Shown in pieces: positions 1 to 8,309 of a DNA stretch of 64,000 nt. The stretch comes from Mucilaginibacter phenanthrenivorans (lineage in GTDB: Bacteria; Bacteroidota; Bacteroidia; Sphingobacteriales; Sphingobacteriaceae): assembly GCF_024721155.1 (NCBI RefSeq), contig NZ_JAHVAP010000004.1:372001-436000 (forward strand), read 5' to 3'. How positions within the stretch are numbered: the first letter of the stretch is position 1; every line of letters starts with the position of its first letter. The notes beneath the pieces were generated by a model that saw only the letters and a program-made list of their open reading frames with translations, ran no database searches and was not told where the DNA came from. The position numbers were made by a program, and so were the translations under genes.

Positions 1-1987
1 TTCTTAGCCCGGTTAAAAATGCAAGTTCTTGTTGGTTTGTCCATTTTGCCTTTACTATCCGGTAACCGTAGTTGGCCATCAATTTAGCTGCGTTAGGGCA
101 GTTTGTTCTATGAATTTTTATGCCATCGCTTACCGTAACAAAGCCAAAAACATCATCGCCAGGGATAGGATTACAGCAATTGGCCAGCTTGTAATCTATC
201 TTTTGCATATCCTCACCTATCAGCAGCATATCGCTGTCTTTGGCTTTTATGCTCCGCATCAGGCTCTGCAGCTGTTCAGTTTCTATCTTATCCTGCGGCT
301 TGTTTTCAATTACCTTTTCCGATGCCTGGTATTCCTTCAGGTCCTTCATATCAATAGTACCTTTGGCAATATTGTAGAATAAGTCCTGGGTAGAGGGTAG
401 CTTAAAGAAATAGCTAAGTTTATGGATATTCTCCGAGTTGTAAGTGATCTTTAACGACTTCATCTTACGCTCCAATATCTCCTTGCCGTCTTCAGCTATC
501 TTGCGTTTCTCTTCCTTTAAGGCTGATTTTATCTTCGCTTTAGCCTTGGCGGTAACAACAATATTCAGCCAGTCTTCTTTCGGCGTTTGCTTGCTTGATG
601 TGATAACCTCTACCTGGTCGCCATTTTGCAGTTTGTGGCTTAAAGGAACCAACTTGTGGTTCACCTTAGCGCCAATACAGCTGGCACCCACATCGGTATG
701 AATCTCAAACGCAAAATCAAGTGCGCTCGCGCCAAGCGGCAACTGGATCAAGGCGCCCTTTGGCGTAAAAATAAAGATCTCATCAGAGAACAGGTTCATT
801 TTGAAATCATCCAAAAAGTCGAGCGCGTTGGAATCAGGGTTTTTAAGCATGTCCCTAACCTTTTGTACCCAAAGATCAAGTCCGCTATCGGTTGATGATT
901 CTTTGTATTTCCAGTGTGCGGCAAAACCCTTTTCGGCAATTTCATTCATCCGCTTGGTTCTTATCTGCACCTCAACCCATTGTCCGCGCGGTCCCATTAC
1001 TGTCGTATGCAATGATTCATAACCGTTAGCCTTGGGCGATGAGATCCAGTCGCGCAGCCTGTCAGGGTTAGGCCGATAAAGATCGGTAACTATGGAATAT
1101 GCCTTCCAGCAATCCGCCTTTTCGTTTTCCGGCGTGCTGTCTAAAATTATCCTGATAGCAAAAAGATCATATACCTCTTCAAAGGGTATAGCCTTTTTCT
1201 TCATCTTGTTCCAGATGGAGTGAATTGATTTTGGCCGGCCAAACAAATCTCCGTGCAGGTCCTGTCCTTCCAAAACTTTTTTTACCGGCTCAATAAAATC
1301 CCTGATGAATTTTTCGCGCTCTGCCTTTTTTTCGTTCAGCTTATTTTTAATAAACTGGTAGGTTTCCCTTTCCATGTACTTCATAGAAAGATCTTCGAGT
1401 TCCGATTTTATAGCATATAAGCCCAGGCGGTGTGCAAGCGGAGCATACAGGTAAACAGTTTCTGAAGAAAGCTTAAGCTGTTTATCGCGCGGCATAAACT
1501 CCATGGTGCGCATATTGTGCAGGCGGTCGGCCAGCTTTATCAATATCACCCTTACATCGTCGGCAAGGGTAAGCAGCATTTTACGAAAGTTTTCAGCCTG
1601 AAGCGAACTATTGGTATCAAATACGCCCGAGATCTTTGTCAGACCATCAATGATCATAGCCACCTTCTTGCCAAATTCCCTTTCAATATCATCCAGGGTC
1701 ATGTTGGTGTCCTCCACAACATCATGCAGCAAGGCACATACTATGGACGTTGTACCCAACCCAATTTCCTCGGCAGCTATTTGTGCAACAGCAATGGGAT
1801 GATAGATATAAGGTTCGCCCGATTTTCGGCGCATATCCTTATGGCTTTCAAGCGCCATCTCAAATGCCTTACGAATCATGCGCTTATCGCCCTTTTGTAA
1901 GGTGGATTTTGACGCACGCAGCAAAGCACGATATCTTTTTAAGATCTCATTCTTTTCGGCTTCCAGGTCTATCACTATGTCCTTCAT
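1..1987 (-). CDS. Bifunctional (p)ppGpp synthetase/hydrolase (RelA/SpoT family), C-terminus cut by window edge
   Basis: Makes and degrades the alarmone (p)ppGpp in the cytoplasm. Reading the minus strand from the ATG at 1987 gives 662 codons still open at base 1. The HD hydrolase domain is intact, with YHP near residue 62 and HDVVED at 88-93, so hydrolysis should work. A synthetase domain follows (RPKSIHSIWNKM, then NGYESLHTTVMGP and EVQIRTKRMNEIAE). After it come a TGS domain (DEIFIFTPKGALIQLPLG) and the conserved cysteine region (NCCNPIPGDDVFGFV). The ACT domain expected at the C-terminus lies beyond the edge. The gene diverges from the DUF4294 gene at 2101. An intact HDxxED motif plus a complete synthetase domain argue for a bifunctional Rel/SpoT rather than a synthetase-only RelA. 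Confidence 0.95.
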   Translation of the reverse strand, partial: MKDIVIDLEAEKNEILKRYRALLRASKSTLQKGDKRMIRKAFEMALESHKDMRRKSGEPYIYHPIAVAQIAAEEIGLGTTSIVCALLHDVVEDTNMTLDDIEREFGKKVAMIIDGLTKISGVFDTNSSLQAENFRKMLLTLADDVRVILIKLADRLHNMRTMEFMPRDKQLKLSSETVYLYAPLAHRLGLYAIKSELEDLSMKYMERETYQFIKNKLNEKKAEREKFIRDFIEPVKKVLEGQDLHGDLFGRPKSIHSIWNKMKKKAIPFEEVYDLFAIRIILDSTPENEKADCWKAYSIVTDLYRPNPDRLRDWISSPKANGYESLHTTVMGPRGQWVEVQIRTKRMNEIAEKGFAAHWKYKESSTDSGLDLWVQKVRDMLKNPDSNALDFLDDFKMNLFSDEIFIFTPKGALIQLPLGASALDFAFEIHTDVGASCIGAKVNHKLVPLSHKLQNGDQVEVITSSKQTPKEDWLNIVVTAKAKAKIKSALKEEKRKIAEDGKEILERKMKSLKITYNSENIHKLSYFFKLPSTQDLFYNIAKGTIDMKDLKEYQASEKVIENKPQDKIETEQLQSLMRSIKAKDSDMLLIGEDMQKIDYKLANCCNPIPGDDVFGFVTVSDGIKIHRTNCPNAAKLMANYGYRIVKAKWTNQQELAFLTGLR

Positions 1988-2078
1988 TCTATCATCCTAT
2001 CCTTATCTTGTTAAAAATCATTACCTTGCAATAAAAATTATAATTGCAGGTTATAATAATTACCAAAATAAATTACGT

Positions 2079-2086
2079 TATTTTTG
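2079..2086 (+). promoter_or_regulatory. Candidate -7 box (TATTTTTG) for the DUF4294-GPx-bshB1 genes
   Basis: The octamer fits the Bacteroidetes TAnnTTTG -7 element and lies 14 bases before the ATG at 2101, in the divergent gap with rel. No TTTG -33 box is present at the right spacing, so the call rests on one element. Confidence 0.3.
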
Positions 2087-2100
2087 TACTACGTAAAATT

Positions 2101-2715
2101 ATGAAATTTATTGGCTTATTGTTGCTGTTTTGTTGCTTATTGGGCTCCGTAAAGGCTCAAACAGACAAACCCGCACCATTAATTCTAGGCAAAAATGATA
2201 CCATCCGTACTTACCTCACTGTTGACAGTGGAAAGTTACTGCCATGGATAGTAATGCATGAGGTCAGAATCAATGATACCCGCATCTTCAAAAGCCAGGC
2301 CGACTTAGACAATTACCGCCGCTTACGATATAATGTGATGAAGGTATTACCCTATGCGCGTTTTGCGGCACAAAGATATAACAAACTACAGCGCGACCTT
2401 GCTTTAACCGGCGACAGGCATCAGCAAAAAGCACTCATAAACAACTGCGAAACTGAGATAAAGGCTTTGTTCAATAAAGAGATCAAAGACCTGACAATAA
2501 GTCAGGGGGAGGTTTTAATTAAGTTGATCGACCGTGAAACCGGCAACACCAGTTACGCCATGGTGAAAGATTTAAAGGGCGGATTCAAGGCTTTCCTGCT
2601 ACAATCGGCAGCCCGCATTTTCGGTCACGACTTGAAGGAAACCTATAATCCTGACGAGCAAAAAGATATCGAAGCCATCCTGAATCAAGCGGGATACGTT
2701 TCATCTAACAATTAA
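2101..2715 (+). CDS. DUF4294 family secreted protein
   Basis: A Bacteroidetes-specific protein of unknown function (204 aa). The ATG at 2101 begins a clear signal peptide (MKFIGLLLLFCCLLGSVKAQ); the frame also opens at 2044, but that would place 19 residues before the signal peptide. The mature part has the family-typical stretch VDSGKLLPWIVMHEV followed by YNVMKVLPYARFAAQRY, and is predicted to be periplasmic or envelope-associated with alpha-helical segments. The stop is two bases from the glutathione peroxidase start, so the two are probably co-transcribed. Family assignment is from recognition of the conserved blocks; the role is unknown. Confidence 0.8.
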   Translation: MKFIGLLLLFCCLLGSVKAQTDKPAPLILGKNDTIRTYLTVDSGKLLPWIVMHEVRINDTRIFKSQADLDNYRRLRYNVMKVLPYARFAAQRYNKLQRDLALTGDRHQQKALINNCETEIKALFNKEIKDLTISQGEVLIKLIDRETGNTSYAMVKDLKGGFKAFLLQSAARIFGHDLKETYNPDEQKDIEAILNQAGYVSSNN

Positions 2716-2717
2716 TA

Positions 2718-3218
2718 ATGGTTGATAAAAGCATTTACCAGTTTGACATACAGCAGTTAAACGGTGAGAAAATTAGCTTATCTGAATATAAAGATAAAGT
2801 CCTCCTGATAGTTAACACCGCCTCCCAATGCGGTTTTACGCCACAACTTAAGGAACTTGCACAATTAAAAAAGGATTTTCCCGGCGGTAATTTTGAAATC
2901 CTCGCCTTTCCATCAAATGATTTCGGGGGCCAGGAACCCCTGGAGGGAAAAGCTATTGAAGAATTTTGTGAGATCCAGGAAGTAAATTACCCTGTTTTTG
3001 AAAAGATTCGCGTAAGAGGCCCATATGCCGATCCGCTTTACCAGTTTTTTGCAGACAAAAAGCAGAATGGCAAGTTGGGTTCGGTACCCCGCTGGAACTT
3101 TCATAAATTTTTAATTAATAAATCGGGGCTGGTTACCGATTTCTTTTATCCCTTTACCAAGCCAACGTCTTCAAAAATAAGGAAGCAGATTGCACGCTTA
3201 CTGGCGCCCGGTAAATAA
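2718..3218 (+). CDS. Glutathione peroxidase family thiol peroxidase
   Basis: Reduces hydroperoxides, probably with thioredoxin rather than glutathione as the donor, as in other non-selenocysteine bacterial homologues. The protein has 166 aa, normal for the family. The peroxidatic cysteine is Cys38 in NTASQCGFTPQ, where animal enzymes carry selenocysteine. The other catalytic residues are visible: Gln in FPSNDFGGQEP, and Trp and Asn in PRWNFHKFLI. No signal peptide is seen, so it is cytoplasmic. It sits between DUF4294 and the bacillithiol gene bshB1, with an 11-base gap to bshB1, which fits a thiol-redox operon. Confidence 0.93.
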   Translation: MVDKSIYQFDIQQLNGEKISLSEYKDKVLLIVNTASQCGFTPQLKELAQLKKDFPGGNFEILAFPSNDFGGQEPLEGKAIEEFCEIQEVNYPVFEKIRVRGPYADPLYQFFADKKQNGKLGSVPRWNFHKFLINKSGLVTDFFYPFTKPTSSKIRKQIARLLAPGK

Positions 3219-3229
3219 TCGATTTTTTT

Positions 3230-3952
3230 ATGCTTAAATTAGATATTTTAGTTTTATCAGTTCATCCTGACGACGCCGAACTTGGCTGTGGGGGCACTAT
3301 TTTAAAACATATAGCAAAAGGTAAAACCGTTGGTATTGTTGATCTTACCCGAGGTGAGCTTGGCACCCGGGGCTCGGCCGAAATTCGCGATAAGGAGGCT
3401 GCTGAGGCTGGCCGGATTCTTGGCCTTGCAGTAAGAGAGAATTTAGCCATCCCTGATGGTTTCTTTGAGAACACCCGGGAATATCAGCTTAAAGTAATTG
3501 CCGCTATCCGTAAATATCAACCCGAAATTATAATAACCAATGCCTACCACGACAGGCACCCTGACCATGGGCGCGCCAACAAGCTGGTTGAAGAATCTTC
3601 GTTTTTATCAGGGTTGAGAAAAATTGAAACCACTGACAGCGGCAAGATACAGGAAGCATGGCGACCCAAACAAGTTTTGCACTTTATACAGGATAATTAT
3701 ATCAAACCGGATATCCTGGTAGATGTAACGGATTATTGGAATACAAAGGTTGAAAGCATCATGGCTTACGGTTCACAGTTCTATAATCCTGAATGGGACG
3801 ATGAACCACAGACCTATATATCGTCGCCGGAGTTTATCCGGGTAGTTGAAGCCCGCGCACGCGAGTTCGGCAAAAGCATTAACGTAAAATTTGCTGAAGG
3901 ATTTACTTCGCGAAAGATTTTAGGTGTGGATAGTCTTTTTGATTTAAAGTAG
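3230..3952 (+). CDS. bshB1: Bacillithiol biosynthesis deacetylase BshB1
   Basis: A PIG-L/LmbE-family zinc deacetylase that removes the acetyl group from GlcNAc-malate during synthesis of bacillithiol, the low-molecular-weight thiol used by Firmicutes and many Bacteroidetes. The 240-aa length matches BshB1. The zinc and catalytic motif HPDDAELGCGG lies at residues 12-22, and the second histidine motif YHDRHPDHGRA is near residue 105. LTRGELGTRG and SQFYNPEW are also family blocks. The preceding gene encodes a peroxidase. The TAG stop codon is the first triplet of the inverted-repeat element that follows. Confidence 0.93.
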   Translation: MLKLDILVLSVHPDDAELGCGGTILKHIAKGKTVGIVDLTRGELGTRGSAEIRDKEAAEAGRILGLAVRENLAIPDGFFENTREYQLKVIAAIRKYQPEIIITNAYHDRHPDHGRANKLVEESSFLSGLRKIETTDSGKIQEAWRPKQVLHFIQDNYIKPDILVDVTDYWNTKVESIMAYGSQFYNPEWDDEPQTYISSPEFIRVVEARAREFGKSINVKFAEGFTSRKILGVDSLFDLK

Positions 3953-4066
3953 TCCGAAAGTCCGGAAAGTCGGAAAAGTCCGAAAGATGCTAGTCTAGTC
4001 AATTAGCGTCTTTCGGACTTTTATTTTTTCTTCCGGACTTCCGGACTTTACCGACTTTCGGACTAA
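3951..4066 (+). repeat. Inverted word-repeat element, GTCCGAAAG type (copy 1)
   Basis: The left arm (3952-3987) is a chain of variants of GTCCGAAAG/GTCCGG/GTCGG. The right arm (4008-4065) is its reverse complement (CTTTCGGAC, TTCCGGAC, CCGACTTTCGGACTA). The element fills the whole gap between the convergent bshB1 and the minus-strand gene ending at 4070, and begins at the bshB1 stop codon. It could fold into a long imperfect hairpin and act as a bidirectional terminator. A second copy is at 25731-25874. Confidence 0.8.
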
Positions 4067-4069
4067 ATA

Positions 4070-4510
4070 TCAAACCCTCACGTACTCAAACCTATTATTC
4101 TCATTGCTCCGCTCTCTTCTCAACTTGCCCTCATTTGCGAGTTTTAAAAGTATGCCTGATAGTTCAGAAGTTTTAAAATCTGAGTCGAAGTTTTCTTTGC
4201 AGAAATCTGCGATGGAAGATATGGAATGACGGGTATCAAAAAAATTGGTCGATAACAGCTGATTCAACACTTTTGTTGCCCCAGGCTTTTTAGCGCCACG
4301 CGCAGGCGAATAACCTTCGCCATTTTCCCGTGGCCTATAAACTTTTTTGCTAAATATTTCTGCAGTCTCGCTGTCTCCCTTTTCAATCTCAATCATCACA
4401 TCTAACAAACGATCAACTACTCTTACCTGCACGGCCTCTGACCGGAACGAATTAACAACTTCAGAAATTTCTACCAGTTGTTTTTTTAACTTTTCAATGT
4501 GCTTACTCAT
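4070..4510 (-). CDS. Hypothetical protein with a probable C-terminal winged-helix-like region
   Basis: A 146-aa soluble protein I cannot assign to a named family. Residues 1-50 look like a coiled coil or helix pair (KHIEKLKKQLVEISEVVNSF). A basic, Pro/Gly-rich linker follows (YRPRENGEGYSPARGAKKPG). The last 70 residues read like a small helical DNA-binding fold (STNFFDTRHSISSIADFC, then ELSGILLKLANEGKLRRER). No catalytic motif, signal peptide or membrane segment is seen. Similar linker-plus-helical-domain proteins are, as far as I recall, found across Sphingobacteriaceae. DNA binding is an inference from the fold-like pattern only. It is transcribed alone, 210 bases downstream of lat. Confidence 0.6.
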   Translation of the reverse strand: MSKHIEKLKKQLVEISEVVNSFRSEAVQVRVVDRLLDVMIEIEKGDSETAEIFSKKVYRPRENGEGYSPARGAKKPGATKVLNQLLSTNFFDTRHSISSIADFCKENFDSDFKTSELSGILLKLANEGKLRRERSNENNRFEYVRV

Positions 4511-4720
4511 GTTACCAATACCCTGTTAAATATTAACTGTGCAACTATTAGTTCCCCATGGCATAATACTCGAAAAATAGCCGATATTGGTGAAAAAATA
4601 GCAAATGTTAGCCGGTTAATATTTAACTAACGTGGCTGGAACATTTTATTGCAGAAACAATGGAAATATGCTCAATTTCCATTAGAAATGGGTTTTTGTA
4701 TCAATTGTTTTACATTGAGG

Positions 4721-6052
4721 TTACAGAGAAGCACATACTTTCTGAAGTATTTCCATTCCGCTGTCAATATGTTTTTGCTCAATAATAAGTGCCGGCCTGA
4801 AGCGGATACTTTGGTCGCCACAGCCCAAAAACATAACATTGTACTCCATGCCTTTTGCAATAAATTTATCGCGGATGGTTTTGTCAGGAAAATCAAATGC
4901 TGTGAGTAATCCTTTGCCCCTTACATTGCTTATGATATCATATTTTTCGGAGATACTCACCAGGCAATTTTGCAGGTAGTCACCCATAGTAGCTGCATTA
5001 TCACAAAGGTTATCTTCCTCAATAATATCCATTATTTTTGATGAGCGTACCATATCTACCAAACTACCACCCCAGGTTGAGTTTATCCGCGATGAAACGT
5101 TAAAAACATTGGTTTCAATTTCATCGACCTTCCGGCCTGCAAGAATCCCGCATACCTGCATCTTTTTACCAAATGCCAGTATATCCGGGCGGGCATTTTC
5201 ACCGAAATGCTCATGACTCCAAAATTTACCGGTAAGGCCTACACCGGTCTGCACTTCATCGTAAATTAACATGGCTTCATTTTCGTCAGCAAGCATACGC
5301 AGCTTTTCTAAAAACTCCCTGCGTACATGATTATCGCCGCCCTCTGATTGTATCGGCTCAATTATAATGGCACATACATCATCCTTATTCTCTTCAAAGG
5401 CCTTTTTTATCTGGGCGATAGACAATTCCTCGCGCCTTAGCAAGTCCTCGTGATTAGCATCACTATAAGGAAAATTCATTTTCGGAAGCGAAACACGCGG
5501 CCAATCGAATTTGGCAAACCACTTTGTTTTTACAGGCTGGGTGTTGGTCAGGCTCAGTGTATACCCTGAACGGCCATGAAACGCATTCTCAAAATGGATC
5601 ACCTTAAAGCCAAGTTCCTTTGTATAGCCCTTTGCGAAATTCTTTTGCACCTTCCAGTCCATCGCTACCTTAAGCGCATTCTCGATAGCCAGTGATCCAC
5701 CTGCTATGAAAAAAGCGTGGGGCAGGTATTCCGGAATGCCAACTCTTGCAAATGTCTCAACAAACTCGGCATATTGAGTGGTATATATATCTGAATTCGA
5801 TGGGTTGGTTAAGGCCGCCAGCATCAGGTTCTTTTTAAATACTTCGTCGTTCACCATTTTAGGGTGATTATATCCTAATGGTACCGACGCAAAGCAGGTA
5901 AAAAAGTCAAGCAGGGTACGGTCATACTTAGCATCGTAAATATAAACACCCTTACTTTTTTCCATATCAAAAGTCAGGTCGAAGCCATCGGCTAATACAT
6001 GCTTCTGTAACGAAGCCTGTACATTTTTCGGAGAAACAAGCAGGTTGTACAT
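4721..6052 (-). CDS. lat: L-lysine 6-transaminase
   Basis: A class III PLP aminotransferase that transfers the epsilon-amino group of lysine to 2-oxoglutarate, the first step of lysine breakdown to alpha-aminoadipate. The features are typical of LAT: DFFTCFASVPLGYNHP, FFIAGGSLAIENALK, HFENAFHGRSGYTLS, IIEPIQSEGGDNH, the PLP-phosphate motif YDEVQTGVGLTG, and the presumed Schiff-base lysine in AFGKKMQVCG. The frame opens at 6070, but a promoter at 6068-6098 overlaps that codon, so MYNLLVSPKN at 6052 (443 aa) is the better start. It is monocistronic and diverges from the EEP gene; the gap between them holds a 37-base palindrome. Confidence 0.93.
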   Translation of the reverse strand: MYNLLVSPKNVQASLQKHVLADGFDLTFDMEKSKGVYIYDAKYDRTLLDFFTCFASVPLGYNHPKMVNDEVFKKNLMLAALTNPSNSDIYTTQYAEFVETFARVGIPEYLPHAFFIAGGSLAIENALKVAMDWKVQKNFAKGYTKELGFKVIHFENAFHGRSGYTLSLTNTQPVKTKWFAKFDWPRVSLPKMNFPYSDANHEDLLRREELSIAQIKKAFEENKDDVCAIIIEPIQSEGGDNHVRREFLEKLRMLADENEAMLIYDEVQTGVGLTGKFWSHEHFGENARPDILAFGKKMQVCGILAGRKVDEIETNVFNVSSRINSTWGGSLVDMVRSSKIMDIIEEDNLCDNAATMGDYLQNCLVSISEKYDIISNVRGKGLLTAFDFPDKTIRDKFIAKGMEYNVMFLGCGDQSIRFRPALIIEQKHIDSGMEILQKVCASL

Positions 6053-6067
6053 ACAATTGGATTTGTA

Positions 6068-6098
6068 CAAATTTACTCAAAAACCCCTCAGAAACAAA
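6068..6098 (-). promoter_or_regulatory. Promoter of lat (TTTG-N19-TAAATTTG)
   Basis: Read on the minus strand, TTTG at 6098-6095 and TAAATTTG at 6075-6068 are separated by exactly 19 bases, matching the Bacteroidetes sigma-ABfr consensus. Transcription should start near 6061, leaving about 9 bases before the ATG at 6052. This rules out the ATG at 6070 as the start from this promoter. Confidence 0.65.
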
Positions 6099-6125
6099 AA
6101 TTAAGCGGTTTTTGAACCGATACGC

Positions 6126-6162
6126 CAAAAAGTAACTTTAAACAATTTAAAGTTACTTTTTG
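6126..6162. promoter_or_regulatory. Perfect 17-bp inverted repeat between divergent genes
   Basis: The arms (CAAAAAGTAACTTTAAA and its complement) match at all 17 positions around a 3-base centre. It lies 28 bases upstream of the lat -33 box and 108 bases before the EEP start. Because the flanking genes diverge it is unlikely to be a terminator. An operator for a dimeric regulator is the simplest reading, but a hairpin in an unannotated transcript is possible. Confidence 0.6.
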
Positions 6163-6270
6163 TACCGAAGTCTATTTTGGTCAGCTACAAATTATTTCGA
6201 AACCAGTATATTTAAACAATATTTTTCTTAAAAAAATGCGCAGAATGGCGCTTTTTTCTCCTCCAGGTCT

Positions 6271-6996
6271 ATGAAAATAATAACATGGAATTGCAATATG
6301 GCATTCAGAAAAAAGGCCGGGTTGATAATGACTCATAAGCCTGATATTTTAATTATCCAGGAATGTGAAAGCCTTGAGAAGCTGAAATTAGGCGCTGATT
6401 TTCCTAAACCAACCAATGCGCTTTGGTTTGGAAATAATCAGCATAAGGGAATCGGGATATTTTCGTTTGGGAAGTTAAAGCTTAGGGTGCTTGATGAACA
6501 TAATACCGCCTTACAGTTAATAATCCCGGTTGCTGTCACCAATGGCAAAGTTGATTTTAACCTGTTTGCAATATGGGCACATAATCCCTCGGACCCGGAC
6601 GGACGGTATGTTGAGCAAATTTGGAAAGCTATTCATCATTATGAAGGTTTGCTATCACAAGGAAACAGTATTCTAATCGGAGATTTCAACAGCAATACCA
6701 TTTGGGACAAAAAACGACGGGCAGGCAACCATTCAAACGTTGTTAAATTTCTTGAGGGAAAAGGAATCTTAAGTACCTATCATTCGTTTTTCAAACAAAC
6801 ACAGGGGAAGGAACTACATCCAACATTTTATCTATATAAGCACATTGACAAACCTTACCATCTTGATTACTGCTTTGCATCTGGTAGTCTTGCTTCGCGA
6901 GTAAAGACCGTCGAAATCGGAGAGCATAACTACTGGAGCAAATACAGTGACCATGTTCCGTTAATGGTGAAATTTAATCTACGCAAGGTGATTTAG
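6271..6996 (+). CDS. Endonuclease/exonuclease/phosphatase (EEP) family protein
   Basis: A metal-dependent phosphoesterase of the DNase I-like fold (241 aa). The catalytic signatures are in order: WNCNMAF (residues 6-12), the metal-binding Glu in ILIIQECES, GDFNSNTIWD near residue 135, HLDYCFAS, and the C-terminal SDHVPLMVKF. No signal peptide is present, so it acts in the cytoplasm. The substrate cannot be told from sequence; the family includes nucleases (exonuclease III-like) and phospholipid or inositol phosphatases. The stop is 5 bases from the converging amt stop, with no room for a terminator. Confidence 0.85.
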   Translation: MKIITWNCNMAFRKKAGLIMTHKPDILIIQECESLEKLKLGADFPKPTNALWFGNNQHKGIGIFSFGKLKLRVLDEHNTALQLIIPVAVTNGKVDFNLFAIWAHNPSDPDGRYVEQIWKAIHHYEGLLSQGNSILIGDFNSNTIWDKKRRAGNHSNVVKFLEGKGILSTYHSFFKQTQGKELHPTFYLYKHIDKPYHLDYCFASGSLASRVKTVEIGEHNYWSKYSDHVPLMVKFNLRKVI

Positions 6997-7001
6997 CATT
7001 C

Positions 7002-8309
7002 TTACAGCCTTTCACCATGCTGACTAATATCAAGCCCAATCTCTTCCTCTTCGGCAGATACGCGCAGCGGAGAGATCATATCAGTGATCTTCAATAAAAG
7101 CAGTGAGCCAAAAAACGCGAATACGGATACTCCCACCAACGCTATTAACTGCACGAAAAATAAATGTGTGTGCCCAAAGAATAAACCATCGCCGGTTGTG
7201 TTTGCCGCGTTAACCTTTTGGCTGGCAAATACGCCGGTAAGCAGCATTCCAACCATGCCGCCTACGCCGTGGCAGGGAAATACGTCAAGTGTGTCGTCAA
7301 TAGTTGTACGGGTACGCCATTCAACCACCAGGTTGCTGATCAATGCAGATATAATCCCTATCGCCAGTGAATGCGGAATACTCACATAGCCTGCCGCAGG
7401 TGTAATAGCTACAAGCCCAACCACTGCACCGATACAAGTTCCCATTGCCGATGGCTTTTTGCCGCGCAGCATATCGAAAAAGATCCAGGTTATCCCGCCT
7501 GCAGCTGATGCAGTTGTACTTGTTGCAAGGGCTATTACGGCTAAATGATTAGCGCCGAATGCTGAACCAGCGTTAAACCCAAACCACCCGAACCATAATA
7601 AGCCCGTACCTATCATTACGTAGGTAATTCGTGCTGGCGAATGGTTTGCTTCGTTCCTGCGCTTAAGGTACAGGGCCGACGCTAAAGCAGCCCAGCCCGC
7701 CGACATGTGCACTACAGTTCCGCCGGCGAAATCAAGCACGCCAAGTTTGTTAAGAATACCGTCAGGATGCCAGGTAACGTGGGCCAGCGGCGAGAAAATA
7801 AATATGGTAAACAACACCAAAAATATAATGTACGAGTTGAAACGGATCCGTTCGGCAAATGCCCCGGTGATGAGCGCAGGGGTAATGATGGCAAACTTAA
7901 GCTGGTACATGGCAAACAATAGCAAAGGGATAGTAGGCGCCGACTTCCATGTTGCATTACCCAGCATCCCCTTCATCATAAAAAAGGTGGAGGGATTGCC
8001 AATGATGCCGCCGATGCTATCGCCAAAGGCGAGGCTAAAGCCAAATATGCCCCACATTACCGTTATGATAACCATACATACAATACTTTGCAACATGGTA
8101 GAGATCACGTTCTTTTTGTTTACCATGCCGCCGTAAAAGAAGGCTAAGCCGGGTGTCATGATCAAAACCAGGGCTGTCGACATTAGCATCCAGGCAATAT
8201 CGCCCGTGTTGAAATGCGGATCAGGCCCTTTTTTGAATTCTACAGAAGGAAATAAAAAGGTTAAAAGTAAAACGCCAAGAATAAGCGCGAATGGAAAATA
8301 TCTTTTCAT
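7002..8309 (-). CDS. amt: Ammonium transporter (Amt family)
   Basis: An inner-membrane channel for ammonium/ammonia uptake (435 aa, about 11 membrane segments after an N-terminal hydrophobic leader). Family motifs include ALVLIMTPGLAFFYGG, the pore region FAGGTVVHMSAGWAAL with the first conserved pore histidine, GFNAGSAFGANHLAV, and FPCHGVGGMVGMLLTG with the second pore histidine. The C-terminal cytoplasmic tail is short. No PII regulator gene (glnK/glnB) is next to it, unlike the common amt-glnK arrangement. It is transcribed alone with a 477-base upstream gap. Confidence 0.95.
   Translation of the reverse strand: MKRYFPFALILGVLLLTFLFPSVEFKKGPDPHFNTGDIAWMLMSTALVLIMTPGLAFFYGGMVNKKNVISTMLQSIVCMVIITVMWGIFGFSLAFGDSIGGIIGNPSTFFMMKGMLGNATWKSAPTIPLLLFAMYQLKFAIITPALITGAFAERIRFNSYIIFLVLFTIFIFSPLAHVTWHPDGILNKLGVLDFAGGTVVHMSAGWAALASALYLKRRNEANHSPARITYVMIGTGLLWFGWFGFNAGSAFGANHLAVIALATSTTASAAGGITWIFFDMLRGKKPSAMGTCIGAVVGLVAITPAAGYVSIPHSLAIGIISALISNLVVEWRTRTTIDDTLDVFPCHGVGGMVGMLLTGVFASQKVNAANTTGDGLFFGHTHLFFVQLIALVGVSVFAFFGSLLLLKITDMISPLRVSAEEEEIGLDISQHGERL

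Noticed and set aside
4649..4909. Plus-strand ORF overlapping lat
   Set aside because: Mostly antisense to the conserved lat coding region, so it is a shadow frame.
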